A stretch of 64,000 nt of DNA from Actinomycetota bacterium (GCA_035640355.1 DASQWI010000001.1:1-64000); one strand, 5' to 3'; positions 16,452 through 24,626 are shown, numbered from the stretch's first letter. Notes: a model not told the origin generated them from the sequence alone. Numbers and translations: made by a program.

Positions 16452-17879
16452 GTGACGGTGCGGCCGTACCTCGTGAACGGAGAGTGGCGAACGGGCGACG
16501 GCTCGTTCGAGGTTCGGAGTCCCTACGACGACTCCGTTGTGGCCGAGATCGGCACGCCCACCGGCGCCGACGTCGAGGAGGCGGTCGCGACCGCCGCCTC
16601 AACGTTCGAGGAGTCGCGACGGCTCCCCGTCCACGCGCGATCGGAGGCGCTCGACCACATCTCTGCCCGGCTGAAGGAGTCCGTGAACGAGAACGCCGAG
16701 ATGATCGCCAGGGAGGGCGGAAAGCCGCTCAAGTGGGCGACCGTCGAGGCCACCCGAGCCGTGTCGACGTTCCGCTGGGCGTCCGAGGTGATCCGGCACG
16801 GCGACGACGAGCTCATGCGGCTCGACACAGAAGCGTCGCTGGGTTCGCGCATCGGATTGCTGCGGCGGTTCACCATCGGACCCGTCCTCGGGATCACGCC
16901 GTTCAACTTCCCGCTCAATCTCGTCGCGCACAAGGTCGCGCCGGCGCTCGCCGTTGGCGCGCCGATCGTCATCAAGCCCGCGTCGGCGACGCCGATCGGC
17001 GCGCTCCGCCTCGCCGAACTGTTCAAGGAGACCGACCTGCCGAAGGGCATGCTTCAGGTGCTGCCTGTCTCCAGCTCGGTCGCCGACACGATGGCTCGCG
17101 ACGACCGGTTCCGGAAGATCTCGTTCACCGGTTCGTCCGAGATCGGCTGGTACCTGAAGGGGCTCGATCCAAAGAAGCGAGTGACGCTCGAGCTCGGCGG
17201 CAACGCCGGCGTGATCGTGCACTCGGACGCGGATCTCGACCTCGCGGCGCAGCGCGTCGCGTTCGGCGGGTACTACCAGGCGGGCCAGAGCTGCATCAGC
17301 GTCCAACGCGTGCTGGTGCAGTCCGAGGTGTACGAGGCCTTCGCCAACCGGCTGGTCAAGCAGGTCGAGAGCCTGAAGGTCGGCGACCCCATGGACCCGA
17401 TGGTCGACGTCGGTCCGGTGATCCAGCGCAAGGAGGTCGACCGGATCGATGGGTGGGTCAAGGAGGCCGTATCGGAGGGCGCAACCGTGCTGACGGGTGG
17501 CGAGGGCGACCCGCCCTTTTACCAGCCGACGCTGATCGCGGACGTCCGGCCGGAGATGAAGGTGTGCCGCGAGGAGATATTCGGCCCGGTCGTCACCATC
17601 AGCCCGTACCAGACGTTCGACGAAGCGATCGCGGCGGTCAACGACTCGCGCTTCGGTCTGCAGGCCGGCGTGTTCACGAACGACATCAACCGCGCGTTCG
17701 AAGCGCATCGCTCGATCGAGGTCGGCGGCGTGATCGTGAACGACGTGTCGGCGTTCCGGGCCGACCAGATGCCGTACGGAGGGTCGAAGGAATCGGGGTT
17801 CGGGCGCGAGGGTCTGCGCTTCGCTATGGAGGAGATGAGCGAGGTTCGGATCATGGTCCTCTCGCACGTGCCGCTGTAG
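16452..17879 (+). CDS. Aldehyde dehydrogenase (succinate-semialdehyde/lactaldehyde type)
   Basis: A 475-residue aldehyde dehydrogenase with base E247 in LELGGNAGVIV and nucleophile C281 in AGQSCISVQRV. The TPFNFPLNLVAHKV cofactor loop is of the broad-range semialdehyde/glyceraldehyde/lactaldehyde clade. With gabT opposite and an aminoaldehyde-type dehydrogenase in front, oxidation of succinate semialdehyde to succinate is the natural proposal, but the sequence alone does not prove the substrate. The start GTG 16452 follows an AGGAGG site. No other start fits as well. The two dehydrogenases are only distantly similar, so they are not a recent duplication. Confidence 0.85.
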   Translation: MTVRPYLVNGEWRTGDGSFEVRSPYDDSVVAEIGTPTGADVEEAVATAASTFEESRRLPVHARSEALDHISARLKESVNENAEMIAREGGKPLKWATVEATRAVSTFRWASEVIRHGDDELMRLDTEASLGSRIGLLRRFTIGPVLGITPFNFPLNLVAHKVAPALAVGAPIVIKPASATPIGALRLAELFKETDLPKGMLQVLPVSSSVADTMARDDRFRKISFTGSSEIGWYLKGLDPKKRVTLELGGNAGVIVHSDADLDLAAQRVAFGGYYQAGQSCISVQRVLVQSEVYEAFANRLVKQVESLKVGDPMDPMVDVGPVIQRKEVDRIDGWVKEAVSEGATVLTGGEGDPPFYQPTLIADVRPEMKVCREEIFGPVVTISPYQTFDEAIAAVNDSRFGLQAGVFTNDINRAFEAHRSIEVGGVIVNDVSAFRADQMPYGGSKESGFGREGLRFAMEEMSEVRIMVLSHVPL

Positions 17880-17915
17880 ACGATCCTCCTCCGCAGCCCG
17901 CGGGGCCCGGGCGGG

Positions 17916-17921
17916 TACGCT
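17916..17921 (+). promoter_or_regulatory. -10 box TACGCT, leaderless promoter
   Basis: TACGCT, six bases, then ATG 17928. A new transcription unit starts here after the aldehyde dehydrogenases. Confidence 0.6.
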
Positions 17922-17927
17922 GGCTTC

Positions 17928-18182
17928 ATGGGGACGCTCGCGCTGATCCTGATCCCGGCGGCGTTGTTCGCGAGTGCCGTCGTGGCGTTCCTCGCCATTC
18001 GTGAGCGAACCGAGCTCCGTGAGCGGCCGTGGTGGGGCGCGGTGCCGACGTGGCTGATCGTCTGCGGCGTCCTGCTCGTGCTCGGCCTCGTCGTCGCGCC
18101 GCGCTTGCTCGGGTTCACGTTCTTGCTGCTGCCGTTCATCTGGGTCGGGGGTCTTGGGCGGCGCCGCGAGCGCCGCGACTAG
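17928..18182 (+). CDS. Small two-helix membrane protein
   Basis: An 84-residue protein with two hydrophobic helices (about 3-24 and 42-76, the latter long enough to be split) separated by a charged RERTELRERPWW loop, and ending in an arginine-rich tail. No family recognised. The leaderless promoter directly before the ATG and the three-base gap to the following LLM oxidoreductase indicate that it heads that small operon, perhaps as a membrane partner or simply as a leader cistron. Confidence 0.6.
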   Translation: MGTLALILIPAALFASAVVAFLAIRERTELRERPWWGAVPTWLIVCGVLLVLGLVVAPRLLGFTFLLLPFIWVGGLGRRRERRD

Positions 18183-18185
18183 CCG

Positions 18186-19112
18186 GTGCGAGTGGGCACG
18201 GCGGGATTCGCCCTGCGCGACCCGTTGCCGTGGAGCGATCTCTCCGCGATCGTCCGTGCCGCCGAGACGGCGGGATATGGCACGCTCTGGCTCCCGCAGG
18301 TCACCGCTCGTGATCCGTTCGTCGCGCTCGGCGCTCTCGCGGGAGAGACGCGAGACCTGTTGCTCGCGACGGGCGTGGTGCCCATGCGTTCGCGCACGGC
18401 GATGGCCACGGCGATGGCAGCCGCGACCGTCCACGAGCGCTCGGATGGGCGGCTGGTTCTCGGCATCGGAACGGGTGGCGCCGGCCGAGGAGCGCTCGAC
18501 GAGCTTCATCGCTACGTCGACACCGTTCGATCGCTGTTCTCGGGAGAGATCGACGAGCGCGCTGGCCGGCCGGTGCGGCTGTCGCTCGCGCTACCGAGCC
18601 CCCCTCCGATCTGGATCTCGGCGCTCGGGCCGAGATCGATGCGTCTCGCCGGTGAGATCGCCGACGGCGCGCTGCTGAACTGGTGTCCCCCTGAACGCGT
18701 GGCGTTCGCGCGGGCGCGGATCGCGGAGGGCGCGAAGGCCGCGGGACGCGACGCTGCCCAGGTCGCGATCGCCGTCTACGTGCGCTCGTGGGTCGGTGAT
18801 GATCCAGCGGGCGGCATGAGCGCAATGCGCGCCGCAGCGGCGGAGTACGCCTCATACCCCGCGTACGCGCGTCAGTTCGAGCAGGTCGGTCTGGGCACCG
18901 AGGCCGCCGCGGCCGCGGAGGCGCACCGCGCCGGCCGGCCGGATGACGTCCCCGAAGGGCTGGTCAGCGCCGTCACCGCGTTCGGAGATGACGCGGCGAC
19001 ACGGGTCTCGGACTTCGCCGAGGCGGGAGCCCATCCCGTCATCTATCCCGTGGCCGTCGACGGATCGGCTGCTTCGATCGAGGCGACGCTCCTGGCCCTT
19101 GCGCCGATCTGA
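18186..19112 (+). CDS. LLM-class F420-dependent oxidoreductase
   Basis: A 308-residue TIM-barrel oxidoreductase of the bacterial luciferase superfamily. Recognisable segments are the opening VGTAGFALRD strand, GRLVLGIGTGG (flavin phosphate site) and PPPIWISALGPRSMRLAGEIADG, the usual strand-helix near the middle of LLM proteins. Such actinobacterial enzymes mostly use coenzyme F420 for hydride transfer to an unknown substrate, sometimes FMN. GTG 18186 begins three bases after the upstream stop, with no clear ribosome site, so translation is probably coupled. A second LLM protein is at 58954. Confidence 0.82.
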   Translation: MRVGTAGFALRDPLPWSDLSAIVRAAETAGYGTLWLPQVTARDPFVALGALAGETRDLLLATGVVPMRSRTAMATAMAAATVHERSDGRLVLGIGTGGAGRGALDELHRYVDTVRSLFSGEIDERAGRPVRLSLALPSPPPIWISALGPRSMRLAGEIADGALLNWCPPERVAFARARIAEGAKAAGRDAAQVAIAVYVRSWVGDDPAGGMSAMRAAAAEYASYPAYARQFEQVGLGTEAAAAAEAHRAGRPDDVPEGLVSAVTAFGDDAATRVSDFAEAGAHPVIYPVAVDGSAASIEATLLALAPI

Positions 19113-19129
19113 CGAGCACAGAACGGGTA

Positions 19130-19135
19130 TAAACT
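19130..19135 (+). promoter_or_regulatory. -10-like TATAAACT region upstream of ferredoxin
   Basis: The AT-rich tataaact (19128-19135) contains TAAACT, matching TANNNT. It would give an untranslated leader of about 80 bases before the ferredoxin ATG, long compared with the leaderless promoters elsewhere in the window. Confidence 0.4.
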
Positions 19136-19220
19136 CACAGCCGGGATTTCCAAGGTCCGCACCGTCGAAACGGGGAAAACGGCAAGGTATGGGCGAACGG
19201 ACACGCCAAAGGGGACGGAC

Positions 19221-19550
19221 ATGACGTACACGATCTGCGAGCCGTGCATCGACGTGAAGGACCGGGCCTGCGTGGACGAGTGCCCGGTCGACTGCATCTA
19301 CGAGGGTGGGCGGATGCTCTATATCCACCCCGACGAGTGCGTCGACTGCGGGGCGTGCGAGCCGGTCTGCCCCGTGACCGCGATCTTCTACGAGGACGAC
19401 GTGCCCGCGGAGTGGAAGCAGTTCACGCCCGTCAACGCCGAGTTCTTCGCCGAGAACGTCAGCGCGATCGGTTCACCGGGCGGGGCCGCCCAGGTGGGGC
19501 CCGTTGCGGTCGATCACCCGGTCGTCGCGGGCTGGGCGTCCGTCGGCTGA
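19221..19550 (+). CDS. fdxA: Seven-iron ferredoxin (3Fe-4S/4Fe-4S)
   Basis: A 109-residue ferredoxin of the FdxA type. Nine cysteines lie in the first 50 residues: C6, C9, C17, C21 and C25 in the first half, and the canonical [12 protein letters not shown] (C40, C43, C46, C50) in the second. The spacing of the first half ([13 protein letters not shown]) is that of actinobacterial ferredoxins with one 3Fe-4S and one 4Fe-4S cluster. It is a soluble low-potential electron carrier. The ribosome site AAAGGGG lies seven bases before ATG 19221. Its 3' end overlaps the convergent FrhB-like gene by 37 bases, and a shared electron pathway with that protein is plausible. Confidence 0.9.
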   Translation: MTYTICEPCIDVKDRACVDECPVDCIYEGGRMLYIHPDECVDCGACEPVCPVTAIFYEDDVPAEWKQFTPVNAEFFAENVSAIGSPGGAAQVGPVAVDHPVVAGWASVG

Positions 19551-20683
19551 CCGTTCGCGGGCGCGTCGCCGTTCGGCGGGAGCTCGCCCGGCCCGGCGAA
19601 CGCCGCGTCATCCGGCCACCTCTCCCGTGATTTCGCCGCGAGCTTGGCCATGAGCGCCACCGCGGCGGGATCCTCCGAGGACGGTCGCCACTCCACGACG
19701 CCATCGGCGACCGCCCGCTCCCACAGGTCGGCACCCTTCTCGGTCCTGATGACGGTCAGCGTCCAGCCGTCGCTCTGACCCAGCCCTCCGAACGAGATAT
19801 CCGCGTGCTCCGCCGCGAAGTCGGGGCACTTCATGCACCCGGGGCGCGTGAACTCGTGCGCTTTCTTCAGCGAGTACGTGATCTCCTCGCCGTCGCGCGT
19901 GTAGAACAAGAGCTTGCCCTTCACGTTCACCCGGGCCAGGTCGTCGAGCTTGAGTCCCAGCCGCCGCTGCGCGATCTCGACCATCAAACCGTCGTACGTG
20001 AACGACTTCGAGCACAGAAGTCCGAACGTCCACGCGATCTTTCGCGCCCATTTGTTGACGCGACGCGCACTCAGCGCACCGGTCACGCTCGCCTGGCACG
20101 ACATCCCCACGAGCGCGAGCTTCGACAGACCCATCTCGGCGGCCTTGGTCAGTGCCAGCGGGTTCGCCGAGTACGTATAGCGCGAGCCGGCCGTCTCGAG
20201 GACGCCGCGCTCGTCGGTGACCACCGTTGGCTCGGCGTCCCAAGGACGGTCCTCGGACAGCTTCGACGTGAGTGCCCCGTCGATCTCGCCGTTCTTCATG
20301 CCCCAGATCAGCAGTGCCGACACGACACCACCGTCCTGGCCCTGCATCAACGCCTCGGCCGACGCGGCGCGGGCAAGGACGATCTCGCGGTGCTGGCCGA
20401 TCACGTCCTCGGGGCCGCGGGTGCGGCCGAACAAGCGGAGGTCGATCTCGCCCTCCCATTCGCGGAACCGAGGGCACGCCCGCGTACAGATGTCGCAGCC
20501 TCGATCGCCGTGAGTGCACGCGGCCGGGCCGTCCTCCTGCAACTGCACGGGTTCGTCGTTCGCGTAGCCGAGCACGTGGAACGGACAGGCGACGATGCAC
20601 GCCGTACAGCCGGTGCACAGTCCGGTGAGGACGACCTCGTCGTACAGGTCGCGCCACTGCGTCTTGTCGGCGGTGGAGGCCAT
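19514..20683 (-). CDS. Coenzyme F420 hydrogenase/dehydrogenase beta-subunit family protein
   Basis: A 389-residue FrhB-like flavoprotein. An N-terminal 2[4Fe-4S] ferredoxin module carries [12 protein letters not shown] and later [11 protein letters not shown]. The central FrhB domain (about 95-300) includes [23 protein letters not shown] and [15 protein letters not shown], which bind FAD and F420 and provide a further cluster. Such proteins move electrons between F420H2 and ferredoxin or a partner enzyme. ATG 20683 is preferred over the upstream ATG (20710) because TATACT lies ten bases upstream of it. No hydrogenase large subunit is nearby, so the physiological partner is probably the overlapping ferredoxin or another oxidoreductase. 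Confidence 0.85.
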   Translation of the reverse strand: MASTADKTQWRDLYDEVVLTGLCTGCTACIVACPFHVLGYANDEPVQLQEDGPAACTHGDRGCDICTRACPRFREWEGEIDLRLFGRTRGPEDVIGQHREIVLARAASAEALMQGQDGGVVSALLIWGMKNGEIDGALTSKLSEDRPWDAEPTVVTDERGVLETAGSRYTYSANPLALTKAAEMGLSKLALVGMSCQASVTGALSARRVNKWARKIAWTFGLLCSKSFTYDGLMVEIAQRRLGLKLDDLARVNVKGKLLFYTRDGEEITYSLKKAHEFTRPGCMKCPDFAAEHADISFGGLGQSDGWTLTVIRTEKGADLWERAVADGVVEWRPSSEDPAAVALMAKLAAKSRERWPDDAAFAGPGELPPNGDAPANGQPTDAQPATTG

Positions 20684-20693
20684 CCGCGAGGCA

Positions 20694-20699
20694 AGTATA
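20694..20699 (-). promoter_or_regulatory. -10 box TATACT for the FrhB-like gene
   Basis: A near-consensus TATACT on the minus strand, ten bases before ATG 20683. A very short or absent leader is expected. Confidence 0.55.
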
Positions 20700-20746
20700 G
20701 GCGGAGCCATCCGACGCCCTCAGTGCCTCGTAGTACCCCCGTCCAT

Positions 20747-20752
20747 TAGGCT
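20747..20752 (+). promoter_or_regulatory. -10 box TAGGCT for the cupredoxin lipoprotein
   Basis: TAGGCT lies 28 bases before ATG 20781. An aaaaggag ribosome site follows at 20767-20774, so this gene has a short conventional leader. Confidence 0.45.
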
Positions 20753-20780
20753 CGACCGGCAGCGAGAAAAGGAGCGATCG

Positions 20781-21173
20781 ATGCGTTCGACGACGTGGGT
20801 CCGTCTGGTGGCTGGGGTCTTCGCGCTCTCACTGATCCTCACTGCGTGCGGCGGGGACGACGAGGGGAACGGTGGAGCGACCGGAGCGACGAACGGCGGT
20901 GCGACAGGCGAGACCACGGCCGGTGGCGGCGAGAACGAGATCGTGATCCAGGGCTTCACGTTCCAGCCCTCGACGATCACCGTGTCGGGCCCCACCGACG
21001 TCACCGTGACGAACGAGGACTCCACACCGCATACGTTCACGCTCGAAGACGAGAGCGTCGACCTGGAGCTCGCCGGAGGGGAGAGCGGTACGGCAACGAT
21101 CGACGTGTCCGAGTCGACCGGGTTCTTCTGCAGGATCCACCCGCAGATGACCGGTACGGTCGAGGTCGCCTAA
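20781..21173 (+). CDS. Cupredoxin (type I copper) lipoprotein
   Basis: A 130-residue secreted lipoprotein. The signal peptide ends in the lipobox LTAC (C23 lipidated). It is followed by a Gly/Thr-rich linker to about residue 50 and then an eight-stranded cupredoxin domain. Type I copper ligands are visible: H84 in STPHTF, C117, H120 and M123 in FFCRIHPQM. It should be an electron carrier tethered to the outer face of the membrane, serving a terminal oxidase or reductase. It is related in kind to, but distinct from, the C-terminally anchored cupredoxin at 49646. It is monocistronic between the divergent FrhB-like gene and the convergent ErpA gene. Confidence 0.88.
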   Translation: MRSTTWVRLVAGVFALSLILTACGGDDEGNGGATGATNGGATGETTAGGGENEIVIQGFTFQPSTITVSGPTDVTVTNEDSTPHTFTLEDESVDLELAGGESGTATIDVSESTGFFCRIHPQMTGTVEVA

Positions 21174-21236
21174 CCGCCGACGGGGACGATCCGGTCGCGG
21201 CAAGCGAAGCGCCGCCGACCAATCAGATCGAGCCGA

Positions 21237-21252
21237 GGCCGCGGTGGCGGCC
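21237..21252 (-). terminator. Short GC hairpin downstream of erpA
   Basis: ggccgc (21237-21242) and gcggcc (21247-21252) form a six-pair stem with a four-base loop, three bases beyond the erpA stop. There is no U-tract; a weak candidate terminator or 3'-end stabiliser. Confidence 0.3.
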
Positions 21253-21254
21253 GG

Positions 21255-21593
21255 TCAGATCGAAAACGACTCGCCGCACGCGCACTCGTGCACCGCGCGC
21301 GGGTTCAGCATCTTCAGACCGCCGCCGAGGAGCGCGTCGTTGAACTCGAGGGTCGAGCCCTCGACGATCGGCGCGCTCTTCTCGTCGACCAGAACGCGTA
21401 CACCGCCGGCGGCCGGTACGACGTGATCGCTCCCGGTCTGCATGTCGAACGACAGGTCGTAGGAGAAGCCGGAGCAACCGCCGGCGACGACGCGAACGCG
21501 AAGCACGGGCTCGGCGCCCTGTTTCTCCGCGAGCTGGCGGATCTTGGTCGCCGCCTTGTCGGTGACCTCGATCACGGTGGCGGTGCGCTCCAT
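21255..21593 (-). CDS. erpA: Iron-sulfur cluster insertion protein (ErpA/IscA, HesB family)
   Basis: A 112-residue A-type Fe-S carrier. The three cluster cysteines are in place: C40 in GGCSGFSYDL, and C104 and C106 in ECACGESF near the C-terminus. Length and the NDALLGGGLKMLNPRA segment are typical. It receives a cluster from the SUF/ISC scaffold and passes it to apo-proteins in the cytosol. Nearby potential clients are the ferredoxin and the FrhB-like protein. Start ATG 21593; no other candidate is near. Confidence 0.92.
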   Translation of the reverse strand: MERTATVIEVTDKAATKIRQLAEKQGAEPVLRVRVVAGGCSGFSYDLSFDMQTGSDHVVPAAGGVRVLVDEKSAPIVEGSTLEFNDALLGGGLKMLNPRAVHECACGESFSI

Positions 21594-21637
21594 GGATCCA
21601 GGATAGCGCCCCAGACGGCCGAAACCCGCGGCTGCTC

Positions 21638-21643
21638 TACCAT
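21638..21643 (+). promoter_or_regulatory. -10 box TACCAT, leaderless promoter of the Nudix gene
   Basis: TACCAT is followed by four bases to GTG 21648 and seven to ATG 21651; the latter spacing matches the other leaderless promoters and decides the start. Confidence 0.55.
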
Positions 21644-21650
21644 GGCCGTG

Positions 21651-22214
21651 ATGGCCTCCACGGCGCTGCTCGCCGGTCTTTCAACCGCGCTCGACCAGGA
21701 TCCTCGGCACGAGCCGGCTCCAGGCGACCGCCTGGCATCCGTCCTCGTCCCGATCGTGGACGCTGCGTCCATCGTGTTCACGCGACGAACCGAAGAGCTC
21801 CCGCGGCATCCCGGCGAGATCTCGTTCCCCGGAGGGATCCGGCACCAGGACGACGCGTCCCCGCTCGACACGGCGCTCCGCGAGACCGAGGAAGAGCTGG
21901 GTATCGCGCCGTCGAGCGTCGACGTGCTCGGTGCGCTCCCGCCGGTGGCCACGTTCGTCTCGCGGATCTTGATCGTTCCGTTCGTCGGTGTCCTCCAGGC
22001 CGGTCGGAGGTTCCACCCGAACCCGGGCGAGATCGCCGAGGTGCTCACCTACCGCGTCGACGAGCTCATGGCGGCAGAGACGCAGGTCGAATGGCGCCGC
22101 GGCAAGGGGGTCTATGTGGGGCAGGCCTACGAGATGGGGGACCACACGATCTGGGGAGCGACGGCGAAGATCCTTGGGAGTCTCCTCGAGGTCGTCCGGC
22201 GGGTGGACGCATGA
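21651..22214 (+). CDS. Nudix hydrolase, CoA pyrophosphatase type
   Basis: A 187-residue Nudix protein that would hydrolyse a pyrophosphate bond, most likely in coenzyme A or its derivatives. It has the CoA-type signature LPRHPGEISFPGG just before the Nudix box GGIRHQDDASPLDTALRE followed by TEEELGI (about residues 60-86). The glutamates for metal binding are intact. The ATG at 21651 is chosen by its distance from the TACCAT box; the frame stays open far upstream in shadow sequence. Its stop overlaps the start of the CoA-binding protein gene (ATGA at 22211), a fitting functional pair. Confidence 0.9.
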   Translation: MASTALLAGLSTALDQDPRHEPAPGDRLASVLVPIVDAASIVFTRRTEELPRHPGEISFPGGIRHQDDASPLDTALRETEEELGIAPSSVDVLGALPPVATFVSRILIVPFVGVLQAGRRFHPNPGEIAEVLTYRVDELMAAETQVEWRRGKGVYVGQAYEMGDHTIWGATAKILGSLLEVVRRVDA

Positions 22215-22654
22215 GCCAATCGAACACGAAGCCCGACGCCCCCTCGGACGACGAGCTTCGCGAGATCCTGTCCGAGGCGAAGACGATCGCCGTCGTGGGC
22301 CTGTCGTCCAAGCCGGATCGGCCGTCGTACGAGGTGTCCGAGTTCTTGCAGCAACGCGGGTACCGCATCGTCCCGATCAACCCGAACGAGACCGAGATCC
22401 TCGGCGAGCGTGCGTATCCGACGCTGCTCGATGTTCCGGACGACGTCGCGATCGATGTCGTCGACGTGTTCCGTCGCCCGGAGCACACGCCGCCAATCGC
22501 CGAGCATGCCGTCGCCCGACGCGCGAAGATGCTCTGGTTGCAGGACGGCATCGCGAATGACGAAGCGCGCCGGATCGCAGAGGACGCGGGCCTGAGGGTC
22601 GTGATGGACGACTGCATCAAGAGGGAAGTGAGGCGGCTGCTGCCGCCTGCGTAA
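22211..22654 (+). CDS. CoA-binding domain protein (YccU/succinyl-CoA-synthetase-like)
   Basis: A 147-residue Rossmann-fold protein with the CoA_binding_2 signature: TIAVVGLSSKPDRPSYEVSE (about 28-47), YRIVPINPNE, DVVDVFRRPEHTPPI and LWLQDGIANDEA. Proteins of this kind bind CoA and are often linked to repair of CoA or protein CoAlation stress, but no reaction is established. It begins at the ATGA overlap with the Nudix CoA pyrophosphatase, supporting a shared role in CoA metabolism. Length is normal for the family. Confidence 0.85.
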   Translation: MSQSNTKPDAPSDDELREILSEAKTIAVVGLSSKPDRPSYEVSEFLQQRGYRIVPINPNETEILGERAYPTLLDVPDDVAIDVVDVFRRPEHTPPIAEHAVARRAKMLWLQDGIANDEARRIAEDAGLRVVMDDCIKREVRRLLPPA

Positions 22655-22690
22655 AGAGTCCGGCCGTCGTTATCGAGGGGGACGCGAAGC

Positions 22691-22855
22691 ATGCAGAAGT
22701 GGGAGTACTTCGTGGCGCCGCTGCTCGAGCACAATCCCGGCGACATCTTGAACACGTTCGGCGAGGACGGTTGGGAGCTCGTGGGCGTCGCACAGATCAC
22801 CAACCCGATGGGCGGCCAGTCGCTCGTCGCCTACCTGAAGCGGCCGCGCGCGTAG
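22691..22855 (+). CDS. DUF4177-like small protein
   Basis: A 54-residue ORF, ATG 22691 to TAG 22855. It reads MQKWEYFVAPLLEHNPGD, then a short helix, EDGWELVGVAQI and a final YLKRPRA. The W-E-Y start, the central GWELV and the terminal K-R-P are the pattern of DUF4177 proteins, of unknown function. The 36-base gap behind the CoA-binding gene contains gagggggacg as a possible ribosome site. Codon use is typical of the neighbourhood, so it is probably real. Confidence 0.75.
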   Translation: MQKWEYFVAPLLEHNPGDILNTFGEDGWELVGVAQITNPMGGQSLVAYLKRPRA

Positions 22856-22871
22856 GCGGTCGGCCCTGACG

Positions 22872-22877
22872 TACGCT
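22872..22877 (+). promoter_or_regulatory. -10 box TACGCT, leaderless promoter of the VOC gene
   Basis: TACGCT, eight bases, then GTG 22886. Confidence 0.5.
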
Positions 22878-22885
22878 CCTGCGTC

Positions 22886-23509
22886 GTGCTCCGGATCGAC
22901 CACGTCGTCTTTGCCGTACCTGACCTCGACGCCGCCGCCGATCGTTTCCGTCGCGAACACGGTCTCGACTCGGCGCCCGGAGGGCGCCATCCAGGGTGGG
23001 GAACGGCAAACCGCATCGTTCCCCTGGGCGACGAGTACGTCGAGCTGATCGCGGTCGAAGACGAGGCCGTCGCGGCGGGAACGCGGTTCGGACGAGCGGT
23101 GGACGAGCGAGCGCAGCGGGGCGGCGGGTGGCTCGCCATTTCCGTATCGACGGACGACCTCGATGCCGTGGCCGGGAGACTTGGGCTCGACGTGACCGCA
23201 GGCGCGCGCGAACGTCCCGACGGGACCGAGGTCAGATGGCGGAGCGCCGGTCTGGAGGATCCGCGCCGCGAGGCGTTCCTGCCGTTCTTCATCTCCTGGG
23301 AGGGAGCGGGTGCATCTCACCCAGGCCGCCTTCGCGCCGGTCATGGCGTTCAGGCCACGGGGATCGCGCGGATCGACGTTCAGGGCGACGAGCGTTCGTT
23401 GCGCTCGTGGCTCGGTGGCGATGATCTCCCCATCCGCGTGACGGATGCTGGCGCGCGGATCATCTCCGTCGCGCTCGCGACGCACGACGGTCAGCTCGTG
23501 ATCAGCTGA
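22886..23509 (+). CDS. VOC/glyoxalase-like protein
   Basis: A 207-residue protein with a first vicinal-oxygen-chelate half (LRIDHVVFAVPDLDAAADRF at the start, YVELIAVEDEA later) and a second, more degenerate half (AISVSTDDLDAVAGRL, then TGIARIDVQG). It looks like the large glyoxalase-like (Glyoxalase_3) group; possible metal ligands are H6 and a glutamate in VELIAVE. The substrate is unknown. GTG 22886 is chosen from the TACGCT box eight bases upstream. The 3' end overlaps the convergent MetB-like gene by eight bases. Confidence 0.75.
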   Translation: MLRIDHVVFAVPDLDAAADRFRREHGLDSAPGGRHPGWGTANRIVPLGDEYVELIAVEDEAVAAGTRFGRAVDERAQRGGGWLAISVSTDDLDAVAGRLGLDVTAGARERPDGTEVRWRSAGLEDPRREAFLPFFISWEGAGASHPGRLRAGHGVQATGIARIDVQGDERSLRSWLGGDDLPIRVTDAGARIISVALATHDGQLVIS

Positions 23510-24626
23510 GCGCCTGTTCCAGGTCGGCGACGAGGTCGTCGGGGTGCTCGATCCCCACCGAGACCCGCACGAGCGACTCGGGAACCTCGAGCGGCGAGCC
23601 GGCCACGCTGGCGTGGGTCATCGGCCCGGGAACCTCGATCAGCGACTCGACGCCGCCGAGCGACTCCGCGAGGAAGAAGATCCTCGTGCGTTCGGCCACG
23701 GCGATCGCGTCGTCGCGCGAGCGGGTCTCGAAGCTCAGCATGCCTCCGAACCGTCGCATCTGCCGCGCGGCGACATCGTGGCCGGGGTGATCCGGCAGCC
23801 CCGGGTAATGGACCCGGGCCACCTTTGGATGGCCGGCGAGGAACCCGGCGACGCGCTCGGCGCCCGTGCAGTGCGCCTCCATCCGGATGGCCAGGGTCTT
23901 CACTCCCCGTAACGCGAGGAAACAGTCCATCGGTCCCGGAACCGCCCCCGCCGCGTTCTGCAGGAACGTGAGCCGTTCGATCAGCTCGTCGTCGCTCGTG
24001 ACGATCGCGCCGCCGATCAGATCGGAGTGGCCGCCGAGGTACTTCGTCACCGAATGGACGACGACGTCGGCGCCGAGCTCGAGAGGCCGCTGGAGGTATG
24101 GCGTGGCGAAGGTGTTGTCGACGACGCACATCGCGCCCGCTTCGCGCGAGATCGCGGCGACGCGCTCGATGTCGACGATCTTCATCAACGGGTTGGTCGG
24201 CGTCTCGAGCCACACGATCCGCGTTCGATCACGGATCGTCGAGCGGAGTGACACCTCATCGGCCAGATTGACCGTGTCGAACTCGACGCCCCACCCGTTC
24301 ATCACTCGGGCGAGCAGCCGGTACGTCCCGCCGTAGACGTCGTCGCCGAGCACGACGTGGTCGCCGGGGCGGAGCGTCAGCAGGAGTGTCGTCGTCGCCC
24401 CCAGACCGCTCGAGAACGACAGCGCGCGCGTTCCACCCTCGAGGGAGGCGAGGACCTCCTGCAGCGCCTCTCTCGTGGGATTTCCGCTGCGGGCATAGTC
24501 GTACGCCTTCGGCTTGGCGACCGCCGGTTGCGCGTACGTCGAGGTCTGATAGATCGGGACGCTGACCGCGCCGAACTCGGCGTCAGGGTCCTGCCCGACG
24601 TGGATGGCCCGGGTCTCGAACCGCAT
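23502..24626 (-). CDS. metB: Cystathionine gamma-synthase/gamma-lyase (PLP)
   Basis: A 374-residue Cys/Met-metabolism PLP enzyme. Visible are YARSGNPTREALQ (substrate/PLP phosphate contact), SSGLGATTTLLL, the aspartate strand CVVDNTFATPYLQRP and the Schiff-base lysine in VVHSVTKYLGGHSD (about K195). It either builds cystathionine from an activated homoserine and cysteine or splits it to cysteine. Its place 46 bases behind a cystathionine beta-synthase argues for the lyase direction (methionine to cysteine), although MetB-type activity is equally possible by sequence. Cytosolic tetramer in the family. Confidence 0.88.
   Translation of the reverse strand: MRFETRAIHVGQDPDAEFGAVSVPIYQTSTYAQPAVAKPKAYDYARSGNPTREALQEVLASLEGGTRALSFSSGLGATTTLLLTLRPGDHVVLGDDVYGGTYRLLARVMNGWGVEFDTVNLADEVSLRSTIRDRTRIVWLETPTNPLMKIVDIERVAAISREAGAMCVVDNTFATPYLQRPLELGADVVVHSVTKYLGGHSDLIGGAIVTSDDELIERLTFLQNAAGAVPGPMDCFLALRGVKTLAIRMEAHCTGAERVAGFLAGHPKVARVHYPGLPDHPGHDVAARQMRRFGGMLSFETRSRDDAIAVAERTRIFFLAESLGGVESLIEVPGPMTHASVAGSPLEVPESLVRVSVGIEHPDDLVADLEQALS

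Noticed and set aside
14656-16602. 648-codon minus-strand frame opposite the first aldehyde dehydrogenase
   Set aside because: Arg/Asp/His-rich shadow typical of antisense frames in GC-rich DNA; the plus strand carries an intact enzyme with catalytic Cys and Glu.
16599-18509. 636-codon minus-strand frame opposite the second aldehyde dehydrogenase and LLM gene
   Set aside because: Shadow composition and no motifs; overlaps three well supported genes.
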